Positions 8,342-16,222 of a stretch of DNA of 38,127 nucleotides are shown here, piece by piece (within the stretch, counting starts at the first letter, position 1; every line of letters begins with the position of its first letter). The position numbers were made by a program, and so were the translations under genes. Below the pieces are notes generated by a model. The model saw only the letters and a list, made by a program, of their open reading frames with translations, was not told the origin of the DNA and made no database searches. The stretch comes from Fidelibacterota bacterium TCS55 (GTDB lineage Bacteria > Fidelibacterota > Marinisomatia > Marinisomatales > TCS55): the NCBI GenBank assembly GCA_001577025.1, contig LSCF01000007.1, forward strand, positions 1 through 38,127, given 5' to 3'.

Positions 8342-9428
8342 CCGAATTGTGGGTAAACCCTACCTTGAAATTGATATTAATCGAAAGGCCATCGCCCGCT
8401 ATGGTATTGCCTTAAAACAAGTGCAGCACGCCATTGAGGTGGCGGTGGGCGGCATGCCCATAACTATGACAGTAGAAGGCCGAGAACGGTATCCGGTTCG
8501 GGTGCGCTATATGCGCGAATTCCGCGATGAAATAGAATCCTTGGATAAAATATTGATTCCAACACCCAAAGGTGCCCAAATACCCTTAATTCAGTTAGCG
8601 GATATAAATTATGTTCGCGGTCCTCAGGTGATTAAAAGTGAAGATACCTTTAAGATGGGTTATGTCCTTTTTGATAAACAAAGCGATTGGGCAGAAGTGG
8701 ACGTGGTGGAATCGGCACAACACCATTTAAATGAACGGATCAAAAGTGGTGAGTTGGATGTGCCTGATGGGGTGAGCTATGCATTTGCCGGGAGTTATAA
8801 AAATCAAATACGCGCATCAAAAAAATTAGCCGTGGTTCTACCGCTGGCTTTGGTATTAATATTTTTAATCCTATTCTTTCAGTTCAATAAGGTATCCACA
8901 ACATTAATCGTAAATATTGGAATTTTTGTAGCATGGTCCGGCGGGTTTGTCATGTTATGGCTTTATGGACAGAGTTGGTTTTTAAACTTCAGTATGTTCG
9001 GCGAAAATATGAGAGATTTATTTCAAATGCATCCGGTGAATTTGAGTGTGGCTGTGTGGGTGGGATTCTTGGCATTATTCGGTATTGCTAGTGATAATGG
9101 CGTTATTATCAGCACCTACTTGGATCAGAGTTTTAAGGAGCGAAAACCTCGTACCATACAAGACGTGAGGGAAGCAGTTGTTTTTGCAGGAGAAAGAAGA
9201 ATCCGTCCAGCCATGATGACGGCAGCCACGACAATTTTAGCTTTAATCCCGGTTCTCATGTCTACTGGTCGCGGTGCCGATGTGATGGTGCCAATGGCCA
9301 TTCCCTCATTTGGCGGAATGATTTTTGCCATCCTAACCACTTTTGTTGTGCCCATTCTTTACGCTTGGTGGGCAGAAAGAAAAATGAATATGAATCATGC
9401 GGAAGCAAACAAGAAAAAACCCAGGTAA
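8277..9428 (+). CDS. cusA: CusA/CzcA-family RND pump, C-terminal part of a frameshifted gene
   Basis: This frame continues the pump from APGVKADMVFADRIVGKPY onward. It contains the second porter half (YLEIDINRKAIARYGI, VRVRYMREFRDEIESL) and the last six membrane spans, with the conserved block GERRIRPAMMTAATTILALIP. The annotated start (TTG, 8277) is only where the frame opens. The natural product is the fusion of residues 1-810 of the upstream frame with about 373 residues here, roughly 1,180 in all. The two halves read as intact and conserved, so decay is either very recent or the shift is a base-calling error. The stop is followed by a barrel remnant rather than another intact pump gene. 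Confidence 0.93.
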   Translation: MDWHWKILKKAPGVKADMVFADRIVGKPYLEIDINRKAIARYGIALKQVQHAIEVAVGGMPITMTVEGRERYPVRVRYMREFRDEIESLDKILIPTPKGAQIPLIQLADINYVRGPQVIKSEDTFKMGYVLFDKQSDWAEVDVVESAQHHLNERIKSGELDVPDGVSYAFAGSYKNQIRASKKLAVVLPLALVLIFLILFFQFNKVSTTLIVNIGIFVAWSGGFVMLWLYGQSWFLNFSMFGENMRDLFQMHPVNLSVAVWVGFLALFGIASDNGVIISTYLDQSFKERKPRTIQDVREAVVFAGERRIRPAMMTAATTILALIPVLMSTGRGADVMVPMAIPSFGGMIFAILTTFVVPILYAWWAERKMNMNHAEANKKKPR

Positions 9429-9456
9429 CCAAAAGGTGACAATAAAAAGACCCTTA

Positions 9457-9636
9457 ATGAAATCCGACAAAGATGGGAATATGGATACGCGACTATTTAC
9501 GGGACCAATTGCTGCGCTATTTAGAAAAGGAATTATGGCGCGGATAGATGTAAAATTCCCTGTGAATAAATCGGTAGATAGAGCCAGTTTATCGAAAGGG
9601 GTTATTGTACAAACCGGAATCGGGTTTGTATTTTAA
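9457..9636 (+). pseudogene. Possible C-terminal remnant of an outer-membrane protein
   Basis: From an ATG at 9457 there are 59 codons. The second half (IMARIDVKFPVNKSVDRASL followed by a Gly-Val-rich strand ending in GIGFVF and stop) looks like the last two strands of an outer-membrane barrel with a terminal Phe. No signal peptide or upstream barrel is present. The frame is open back into the pump gene but does not read as coding there. I interpret it as the 3' stump of a barrel gene whose body was deleted, though a short real protein cannot be excluded. The family is not identified. Confidence 0.4.
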
Positions 9637-9677
9637 TCCAAAACAAAAATGAATAATTTTGAAATAAGGAAAATAAA

Positions 9678-10007
9678 ATGAAAACAATCATCAGTATATT
9701 GGCTGCCGGTCTTTTGATCAGCTGTAGTAGCGATACCAAAACAGCAGAATTAAAATTAGAATCCATGCAATGCCTGATGTGTTCGCTTAATATAGAAGAT
9801 GCAGTGGCAGAATTAGAAGGGGTTAAAAAGGTGGAAGTCGATCTGAAAGGCAAAAAAGGGAAGGTGACTTACAAAGCATCCCTGATTGATATGCCCGCCA
9901 TAGAAAAAACCATCACATCTATCGGCTATAGCGTTAATGATAAAAAAGCAGACCCTGAAGCATATTCCAAATTGGAAATCTGCTGTAAAGCACCGGAAGA
10001 TCAGTAA
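9678..10007 (+). CDS. HMA-domain lipoprotein (periplasmic copper-binding)
   Basis: This 109-residue protein has a lipoprotein signal (MKTIISILAAGLLISC, lipobox LISC with Cys16). A ferredoxin-like heavy-metal-associated domain follows, with MQCLMC (Cys32 and Cys35, the MxCxxC metal site), then GVKKVEVDLKGKKGKVTY and ITSIGYSV in the usual order. A second Cys pair (EICC) stands near the C-terminus. HMA domains of this kind bind Cu(I) or similar soft metals. The lipid anchor places it in the periplasm, like a tethered MerP. It has an AAGGA site before the ATG and follows the RND pump, so delivery of metal to CusB/CusA is a reasonable inference, taking the place of the absent CusF. Confidence 0.88.
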   Translation: MKTIISILAAGLLISCSSDTKTAELKLESMQCLMCSLNIEDAVAELEGVKKVEVDLKGKKGKVTYKASLIDMPAIEKTITSIGYSVNDKKADPEAYSKLEICCKAPEDQ

Positions 10008-10014
10008 TTAAATA

Positions 10015-10044
10015 TGTAGAGACGCAGTACAATGCGTCTCTATA
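10015..10044. repeat. REP-like hairpin (TAGAGACGCA stem)
   Basis: TAGAGACGCA (10017-10026) pairs perfectly with TGCGTCTCTA (10033-10042) across a six-base loop. One more A-T pair and a G-T wobble extend the stem to 10015-10044. It lies directly after the HMA gene and overlaps the first possible ATG (10032) of the next frame, so that ATG is unlikely to be the real start. The arms resemble those at 13129-13158. No T-run follows, which argues against a simple terminator. Confidence 0.7.
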
Positions 10045-10052
10045 AACAAATC

Positions 10053-11240
10053 ATGAAAAAAATCACACTCCTATCCTTATTCTTATTGGGGTGTTCAACG
10101 CCGGAATTTTCGAATCCTACAGTGGCCGATGGCAGTCGCTACCCCCGTGTCGCACCGACAGAGGAGGGCGGCCTTCTTATGTCCTGGTTTGAGAAAACTG
10201 ATTCAGTAAACTGGGCATTAAAATGGTCCGAATTTGCTGATGAAGAATGGACAGAAGCCAAGACCATTACATCCAATGAAAATTACTTTGTGAATTGGGC
10301 GGACTTTCCATCCATCTACCATTTTGGCGGCGACACGATCTCAGCTCATTGGCTTCAAAAATCCGGAGAGGGCACTTTTGATTATGATGTTACAGTGGTG
10401 AGATCCACAGATCGCGGTGTCACTTGGTCAAAACCCCAAGTGCCTCACCGTGACGGCGTAAAAGGGGAGCATGGGTTTGTTTCATTTTTTAGGGATATGA
10501 GTGATCGCCTTGGCTTGGTCTGGCTGGATGGCCGTGAAATGAAACCAAGTCATGATGGCCACGGTTATGGTGCCATGAATTTGTACCAAACTACTTATGG
10601 AAATGGTGACGAATTCAATTGGGAAATGCGGCTGGATGATAAAATTTGTGAATGCTGTCCCACATCTGCAATTCGAACGGATAATGCACTAATCTTGGCT
10701 TATCGGGATCGTTCAGATGAAGAAATACGGAATATTAATATTATTCGATATGCCAATGGCCATTGGTACGAATCGTACCCGGTGAATGATGATGGATGGA
10801 AAATTGCAGGATGCCCCGTTAATGGCCCCATGCTGGCATCTCATGAGAATGATGTGGCCATCGCTTGGTACACGTCTCCCGATGCAACACCGACCGTAAA
10901 TGTGGCTTTTTCTAAGGATGAAGGTGCATCGTTTGAAGCACCTATTCGTGTGGATCTAACTCAACCCATTGGCCGCGTGGATCTCATTTGGCTGAATGAA
11001 AATGAAGTCATGGCCAGTTGGATTGAGTCAGCAGAAGAAACCACCAATATTGTTTCTGCAATTATTTCTAAAGATGGAGAAGCGCAACAACCGCGGATCG
11101 TTTCTGAGATTCAGCCGGGACGTGTCTCAGGTTATCCTCAGATGGAAATGGTGAATGATCAATTATTCTTCGCTTGGACAGAAGGGGGCGAAGATGGCGG
11201 TGTAAAATCGAAATGGGTCCCCGTTTCTGCTTTTCGATAA
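10053..11240 (+). CDS. Sialidase-like beta-propeller lipoprotein with a CxCC motif
   Basis: I start this protein at the ATG at 10053 because it gives a clean lipoprotein signal (MKKITLLSLFLLGC, lipobox LLGC). The ATG at 10032 lies in a hairpin. The 395-residue product has repeated Asp-box-like turns (STDRGVTWSKP, SKDEGASFEAPIR) and Trp-rich strands typical of exo-alpha-sialidase-like propellers. It lacks a recognisable sialidase Arg triad that I can assign. Instead it carries ICECCPTS (Cys199, Cys201, Cys202) and GCPVNGP (Cys254), features I know from an uncharacterised bacterial family. Following the HMA lipoprotein, it may bind metal or act as a periplasmic scaffold. Catalysis is not claimed. 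Confidence 0.75.
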   Translation: MKKITLLSLFLLGCSTPEFSNPTVADGSRYPRVAPTEEGGLLMSWFEKTDSVNWALKWSEFADEEWTEAKTITSNENYFVNWADFPSIYHFGGDTISAHWLQKSGEGTFDYDVTVVRSTDRGVTWSKPQVPHRDGVKGEHGFVSFFRDMSDRLGLVWLDGREMKPSHDGHGYGAMNLYQTTYGNGDEFNWEMRLDDKICECCPTSAIRTDNALILAYRDRSDEEIRNINIIRYANGHWYESYPVNDDGWKIAGCPVNGPMLASHENDVAIAWYTSPDATPTVNVAFSKDEGASFEAPIRVDLTQPIGRVDLIWLNENEVMASWIESAEETTNIVSAIISKDGEAQQPRIVSEIQPGRVSGYPQMEMVNDQLFFAWTEGGEDGGVKSKWVPVSAFR

Positions 11241-11288
11241 AATAGCCCTTTCTATACTGTCGGTCTGTCGTAAATTCGATTCCGTACC

Positions 11289-13115
11289 ATGCGACTGATT
11301 TACCTCTGGACCACCCGAATCATTCTCGCCATTGCTGTGGTGGGAATCCTGCCTGTTCAAAATAATGCATCTGTTTTGGTTGCACAGTCTAAAAAACAGA
11401 AAGCGGCTCAGGCATCTAAATATGCCAAAAGAGGCAACACCAAAGCGAAGAAAAAAGATTATAAGGGCGCCCTTTCTGATTATAAAAAAGCCTATAAGCT
11501 GAGACCGTCTGCAAATTATAAAAAGAAAGTTCAGCAGCTCACATCCTTAGCAAAAAAAAGCAGCAATAGTGCATCTACTAAAAAGAAACCATCCAAAAAA
11601 CAAATGGCCCAGGCATCCGCTTATTCAAAAAGAGGCAATTCCAAAGCGAAACAAAAAGACTATGCTGGTGCATTAAAGGATTTCCAAAGAGCATATAATC
11701 TCAATCCATCCTCATCCAACAAAAAAAAGATTCAACAACTCACATCCATCTTAAGCAAACAGGGGAGAAATGTAGCATCTACACCCACCAAGGCAAAAAT
11801 GCCACCCGTTTCAGATATTCCCACTATTAGCCCGGTAAAGTATGCGAATGATATTTATAATATTGCCGAAGCCTTTGAGCTCAGTTCCCGAAATCTTGCA
11901 CGTGCAACTAATGTATTAGAATCCACGAATGCCAAAAAGGTTGAGCGGGTGGAAATGCGGCGGGCACCATCCACGGCTGATCTTGAACGGGCTGCAAGGG
12001 TAGAACCTAATGACTTTAGAAAACAGGTGGATTTGGCTCGCCATTACGAAGCCGGCGGCCGATTTGAAGATGCAAAAGAAATTTACTTAAAGCTGGCGGC
12101 ACAGCATCCCTTTAATGCAGATGCCCATTTCCATTTAGGCTCCTTTTATGCGCGGTTTAGTCAATTGACAAAAGCACGTCATGCCTTTGATGAAGCCATG
12201 GATGTCCAACCAAATCATCGGGCCACTATCGAAGCTATGGCTACATTATTTGGCTCCGTTGAAAAGCAAAATTTATCTCAAGATATCCTGACGAAGTCAG
12301 CACAAAGAGACCCCACCGGTCCCGGACAGCGTATGAAGACCATTCGAACCAGTCTGGATAATGGCGACTATGAATACGCGGTCAAATTGGCCATTGGGGG
12401 GCAAGATATGTTTCCTAGACAGAGTGGCTTTGTGTATTTAAAAGGATTGGCATACGAAGGGTTGGGCAATTTGGATAAAGCGAAGGCGAGTTATCAGGAG
12501 GCCATTAAACAGGATCCCACTCATCATGAATCTTATGTGGCATTGGCCAATCTTTATTTTGCCCAAGGGAAGCATGTCTATGCTGCTTTGACCTATGGGG
12601 ATGCCATACGAATTGATCCATCGGATAAAGATTCTCGATTCAAACAGGGATACAGTTATTTTAAGGCCAATGAATGGGCGAGAGCAGCCAATACGTGGGA
12701 GGACTTGCTCCACTACGATCCCCACAATCAAAAGGTGCGGATGCTGTTGCCTCAAGCCTATTATATTTTAGCAGTAGAATATAACCGAGCCGGTGAATCT
12801 GGATTGGGTCAAACATCCTTCCGTAAAGCACTGAGTGTGAATAAAAATTCAGGTGTGTGGTTGCCCGGATCAATGCAAATCCTAGGCGGTATGTATCGGG
12901 ATAAGGGTATGTTTAGGGAATCCTTAGCAGCCTATCAAGAAGCCATCGAATTAAAACCATCAGACGCTCAAACTTATCTTGGGTTAGGTATTACCTATTG
13001 GAAGATGAAAGAATCAGGATTAGCTCGAGCCGCGTGGAATCGATCTATGGAGTTGGACCCTGCCAACAATGATGCACGTGGGTGGCTGCTGTTAGCCGGT
13101 AAAACTTCGGGTTAA
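11289..13115 (+). CDS. Exported TPR-repeat protein with duplicated N-terminal module
   Basis: This 608-residue protein has an N-terminal hydrophobic segment (IILAIAVVGILPV) that serves as signal or anchor. Two very similar basic 63-residue modules follow, at about 35-97 and 103-165, each with RGNxKAKxKDYxGAL and KKxQQLTS. A linker comes next, then a long TPR array at about 245-605 (VYLKGLAYEGLGNLDKAKAS, DAQTYLGLGITYWKMKES). TPR arrays mediate protein-protein contacts, and this one probably works in the periplasm. No enzymatic domain is visible. The start ATG has no Shine-Dalgarno, as for several neighbours. A hairpin follows the stop codon by 13 bases. The binding partner is unknown. Confidence 0.82.
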   Translation: MRLIYLWTTRIILAIAVVGILPVQNNASVLVAQSKKQKAAQASKYAKRGNTKAKKKDYKGALSDYKKAYKLRPSANYKKKVQQLTSLAKKSSNSASTKKKPSKKQMAQASAYSKRGNSKAKQKDYAGALKDFQRAYNLNPSSSNKKKIQQLTSILSKQGRNVASTPTKAKMPPVSDIPTISPVKYANDIYNIAEAFELSSRNLARATNVLESTNAKKVERVEMRRAPSTADLERAARVEPNDFRKQVDLARHYEAGGRFEDAKEIYLKLAAQHPFNADAHFHLGSFYARFSQLTKARHAFDEAMDVQPNHRATIEAMATLFGSVEKQNLSQDILTKSAQRDPTGPGQRMKTIRTSLDNGDYEYAVKLAIGGQDMFPRQSGFVYLKGLAYEGLGNLDKAKASYQEAIKQDPTHHESYVALANLYFAQGKHVYAALTYGDAIRIDPSDKDSRFKQGYSYFKANEWARAANTWEDLLHYDPHNQKVRMLLPQAYYILAVEYNRAGESGLGQTSFRKALSVNKNSGVWLPGSMQILGGMYRDKGMFRESLAAYQEAIELKPSDAQTYLGLGITYWKMKESGLARAAWNRSMELDPANNDARGWLLLAGKTSG

Positions 13116-13128
13116 AATCTAATTTAAT

Positions 13129-13158
13129 TGTAGGGAACGCATTATTGCGTCCCCTACA
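13129..13158. repeat. REP-like hairpin after the TPR gene
   Basis: TGTAGGG-A-ACGCA (13129-13141) pairs with TGCGT-C-CCCTACA (13146-13158) with a single A-C mismatch and a four-base loop. A short T-run (TTTT) follows two bases later, so this copy could also end transcription of the TPR gene at 13115. The arms match the hairpin at 10015-10044 in design (TGTAG ... ACGCA) and share the ATTGCGTCC core with the element at 3071. Confidence 0.7.
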
Positions 13159-13205
13159 TTTTAATCATCTCTGCTTTCTACTGAATCATCCTAATTTATA
13201 CCCCT

Positions 13206-14315
13206 GTGAAACACATCATTTTATCCATTTCTTTTTTCACCATTCTGTTTGGTCAGCGACCGGGAGATAAAGCTGTTCGCGCCGGTGCGGATGCATTTTA
13301 TAATTACGAATATGAAAAGAGCATCCGCATTTTGACCAAAGCAAGAAAAGATTTCCCTGAACATCCTGGCGTCCATGTGGCATGGGCAGCAGCCCATTGG
13401 CGGAAGGATGAAACCCATCTCCCCCTAGATACGATCTATGCAAAATTTGAACGAAATCTTGCTGAGATTGTTGTTGTATATGATACATTAGTAGCACGTT
13501 ATCCCAATGATCAGGAGTATAAAATATATTATGGTTCGGCTAAGGGATTAAAGGCCCGGATTTACCTCGGGCAGAAAAAATGGATTCCCACTTTGGTTTC
13601 TGCTTATCAAGGCTTTCGTATTATTCAAGATGCATTTGAGACGGACTCCACATTAACTGACGCATATCTCCCAATAGGCATTGTAGAATATTATGCAGGC
13701 ATGAGTAATCTATTGGTAAAAGCAGGGGCCGAAATGTTTGGATTGGAAGCATCCCGGGAAGAAGGCATTCGAAAGATGGAAATTGCCGCTTACGAAAGCC
13801 AATGGGCGTGGACGGAATCCATGAGCATTCTATCCTTTATTTATCAATTCATTGATATTGATCATGAAAAGGGATTAAAGCTGAGCAAAATTGTGTCCGA
13901 TAAATATCCGAATAATTTTGATTTTCAGGTTCATTATACATTCAGCCTCATGGTGACAGGCGATTTGAAAGGTGCCAAAAAGCAACTAAAGCGATTAAAC
14001 CCTCAATTGGCGAAAATGGGTTCGCGCCATCAAAAATTATATACATCCTATCTCAATTATCTCTGGGGATATTATTATTATCTGACCGGAGATTATGAGA
14101 AGGCGTTGGGCTTTATGGATCAGTGCATCAATCTATATACATCCGAAATGGAAGGATTTCTCGCCAATGCTCACCTTCACAAAGGGATGATCCTTGATAA
14201 AATGAGAAATCGGAGGGCAGCAGTAAATGCCTATAAAAACTGTGTGAAACTGCCAGGACATTATGATGCGACAAAATGGGCAAAACAATATTTGGATAAA
14301 CCATTTCAAGGTTAG
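13206..14315 (+). CDS. Exported TPR-like hypothetical protein
   Basis: This 369-residue protein starts at a GTG. It has a short signal peptide (MKHIILSISFFTILFGQ) and then helical-repeat sequence rich in Tyr and Trp. TPR-like units are recognisable near residues 30-60 (AFYNYEYEKSIRILTKARKD), 280-315 (LNYLWGYYYYLTGDYEKALG) and 320-350 (HKGMILDKMRNRRAAVNAYK). The central part, with YLPIGIVEYYAGMSNLLVKA, is less regular. Such proteins usually act as periplasmic or outer-membrane-associated scaffolds. I recognise no named family. It lies between another TPR protein and ispG, and the 28-base gap before ispG suggests co-transcription. Confidence 0.8.
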   Translation: MKHIILSISFFTILFGQRPGDKAVRAGADAFYNYEYEKSIRILTKARKDFPEHPGVHVAWAAAHWRKDETHLPLDTIYAKFERNLAEIVVVYDTLVARYPNDQEYKIYYGSAKGLKARIYLGQKKWIPTLVSAYQGFRIIQDAFETDSTLTDAYLPIGIVEYYAGMSNLLVKAGAEMFGLEASREEGIRKMEIAAYESQWAWTESMSILSFIYQFIDIDHEKGLKLSKIVSDKYPNNFDFQVHYTFSLMVTGDLKGAKKQLKRLNPQLAKMGSRHQKLYTSYLNYLWGYYYYLTGDYEKALGFMDQCINLYTSEMEGFLANAHLHKGMILDKMRNRRAAVNAYKNCVKLPGHYDATKWAKQYLDKPFQG

Positions 14316-14343
14316 TCCGTTGTAATTTCGCCACCTTAAAATT

Positions 14344-15417
14344 ATGATTAATCGCAGAAAAACAAGAGAAGTGAAGGTTGGAGATCTCATCGTGGGCGGC
14401 GAACATGCCATCACGGTGCAGTCCATGACCACCACTAAAACGCATGATGTAACCGCTACATTAAAAGAAGTGGAACGGTTAGAGGAGGCGGGATGCCAAA
14501 TCATCCGTATTACTGTGCCGGACCAACCAGCGGCTGACGCTCTCTACGAAATTAAAAAGCGGATGAATGTACCATTGGTTGCAGATATTCATTTTAATTA
14601 CCGTATGGCCTTAGAAGCGGTGGATGCGGGCGCCGATAAGATTCGGATCAATCCCGGCAATATTGGCGGTAAAAAGTGCGTCAAAGAAGTGCTGGATAAA
14701 GTGAAGGGTGCCAATCTGCCTATTCGAATTGGCGTCAATGCAGGGAGCCTGGAAAAAGACCTCATCGATAAATATGGCTATCCCACAGCAGAAGCCATGG
14801 TGGAGAGCGCTAAACGCCATATCGACATCTGTAAAGAGCATGATTTTGAAGATATTATTGTTTCCTTAAAAGCATCCGATGTAAATCTTATGATGGCATC
14901 TTACGAATTGTTTTCAGAAAAATATGATTATCCCCTTCATTTGGGCGTGACAGAAGCTGGGCCCACCAAATCTGGTTCCATCAAATCTTCCGTCGGTATT
15001 GGCGCTTTATTGTCCAAAGGTATCGGCGATACGATTCGCGTGAGTTTGACGGACGATCCTGTGGAAGAAGTACGGGTGGGTTTCGAAATTTTGAAATCCT
15101 TAGGGCTAGCCAGCAAAGGGGTCACCATCGTGGCATGTCCCACTTGCGGCCGATTAGAAGTGGATCTCTTCAAAATCGCCGGTGAAATGGAAGAAAAGCT
15201 TCAGGATGTGAAAACACCTATGACGGTGGCCCTCATGGGTTGTGCTGTAAATGGACCCGGAGAAGCATCGCATACAGATTTAGGAATCGCCTTTGGTAAA
15301 GGGGCCGGACATTTGTATTATCAAGGTGAAAATCGAGGTAAGGTTTCGGAAGAAGAGGCCATGGATAAGTTAGAAGACATGATTTCAGAATTCGAAACTG
15401 CACAACAAGAAGACTAA
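14344..15417 (+). CDS. ispG: 4-hydroxy-3-methylbut-2-enyl diphosphate synthase (IspG/GcpE)
   Basis: This 357-residue enzyme of the methylerythritol-phosphate isoprenoid pathway reductively opens the cyclic diphosphate MEcPP to HMBPP with a [4Fe-4S] cluster. The N-terminal TIM-barrel signatures are present ([35 protein letters not shown]). The cluster ligands Cys265, Cys268 (CPTCGR), Cys300 and Glu307 (GCAVNGPGE) are all there, each five positions below the E. coli residues. Length is normal for the short bacterial form. No Shine-Dalgarno is seen. The next gene begins two bases after its stop, indicating an operon with the small exported hypothetical. Its presence shows that isoprenoids are made by the MEP route. 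Confidence 0.98.
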   Translation: MINRRKTREVKVGDLIVGGEHAITVQSMTTTKTHDVTATLKEVERLEEAGCQIIRITVPDQPAADALYEIKKRMNVPLVADIHFNYRMALEAVDAGADKIRINPGNIGGKKCVKEVLDKVKGANLPIRIGVNAGSLEKDLIDKYGYPTAEAMVESAKRHIDICKEHDFEDIIVSLKASDVNLMMASYELFSEKYDYPLHLGVTEAGPTKSGSIKSSVGIGALLSKGIGDTIRVSLTDDPVEEVRVGFEILKSLGLASKGVTIVACPTCGRLEVDLFKIAGEMEEKLQDVKTPMTVALMGCAVNGPGEASHTDLGIAFGKGAGHLYYQGENRGKVSEEEAMDKLEDMISEFETAQQED

Positions 15418-15419
15418 AT

Positions 15420-15860
15420 ATGAAGTTTCTAATTACACTTATTTGCACATTGATGCTGTTACCGGCACAGGAAAAAAAATCTGATCCTGCCCCTAATGCC
15501 ATTGCGGTCTATTGGAAGACGCTGGATGATAAAGAAAAGGAAATATTTTTATTTTCCTATCTTACACAGGTCTATGATACCCACCAGGAGATGATAAAAA
15601 ATCTTGGTTATGGAGAAGTAACCACTTGGTATTTCGATAATAAAGCTGAAATGGTCTATGGCATCTTTGATCAGGTAGATCAATCGGGAATGAACGAATT
15701 CATCGGCTGGATTGATGAATATTATACCCATGAAGAATTTTCCGGAAATTCATTTGACGATGCACTTTCATTCGCTTTTCGGTTTCAGCAAGCCGCCGGA
15801 GAGACCCTTTGGGAAAAATACGAAAATCTCAAATACGGGAAAATTAAACCGAAAAACTGA
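15420..15860 (+). CDS. Small exported hypothetical protein
   Basis: This 146-residue protein has a signal peptide ([17 protein letters not shown]) and an acidic, aromatic-rich mature part. The mature part includes [18 protein letters not shown], a repeated pair of helix-like segments and [11 protein letters not shown]. No cysteines follow the signal, and no catalytic motif or known family is recognised. The start lies two bases after the ispG stop, and its own stop overlaps the ATG of the next short gene (15860), so the three are probably one transcript. The role is unknown. The tight linkage to ispG need not mean a shared function. Confidence 0.75.
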   Translation: MKFLITLICTLMLLPAQEKKSDPAPNAIAVYWKTLDDKEKEIFLFSYLTQVYDTHQEMIKNLGYGEVTTWYFDNKAEMVYGIFDQVDQSGMNEFIGWIDEYYTHEEFSGNSFDDALSFAFRFQQAAGETLWEKYENLKYGKIKPKN

Positions 15861-16051
15861 TGTCTTTATACCGTCCGAAATTCATTAATGAATGGCGAGA
15901 CATTAAAAGAGAAGGGGGATATAAACTCCTCATGAAAAAGAAGGGGTTTCAAGTGATTGCTGCCTTTTTTATTTTTTATCTCATCCGCGATTCTATTCTC
16001 TATATTATCATTCCTTACTTTGGATATACCGCGCTGAAAGGCTGTTTCTAA
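15860..16051 (+). CDS. Small single-span membrane protein
   Basis: This 63-residue protein has a basic N-terminal half ([20 protein letters not shown] ... MKKKGFQ). One strongly hydrophobic segment follows (VIAAFFIFYLIRDSILYIII), then a short tail, so the N-terminus is expected inside the cell. Its start overlaps the stop of the preceding gene by one base, which supports real translation. The family is not recognised. It is followed by a 170-base structured gap before comM. Confidence 0.65.
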   Translation: MSLYRPKFINEWRDIKREGGYKLLMKKKGFQVIAAFFIFYLIRDSILYIIIPYFGYTALKGCF

Positions 16052-16222
16052 GTCTATCTTTTTACAGGGATTACCCTGTACCACTACCCTATTTTAATAT
16101 CTTGACCTGTGATACCACAGGGTCTCAAATTCATTACCCTATTGATAAATAGATGATATGTATAAACCCAAATTCAAAATAATGAATTCCTGTGTCTTGA
16201 AAAATACAGGCAATATTTTTTA
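16052..16222 (+). promoter_or_regulatory. Structured intergenic leader before comM
   Basis: This gap holds three inverted repeats built on the same CCTGT/ACAGG core. They are TACAGGG-ATTA-CCCTGTA (16063-16080), GACCTGTG-ATAC-CACAGGGTC with one bulge (16104-16124), and CCTGT/ACAGG (16189-16193 with 16206-16210). The 9-mer TACCCTATT occurs twice (16085-16093 and 16135-16143). A TTGACC at 16102 could be a -35 box, but the matching -10 (TCAAAT) is weak. The arrangement could be operator sites, a terminator of the upstream transcript, or an RNA leader. No known riboswitch is recognised. Confidence 0.45.

Noticed and set aside
10032-10052. Earlier ATG for the propeller lipoprotein
   Set aside because: It lies inside a hairpin and would put seven residues in front of a clean lipoprotein signal, so the ATG at 10053 is preferred.
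16102-16130. Sigma-70 promoter before comM (TTGACC with TCAAAT)
   Set aside because: The -35 is good but the -10 is poor, and the box lies inside a hairpin, so I list the region only as a structured leader.
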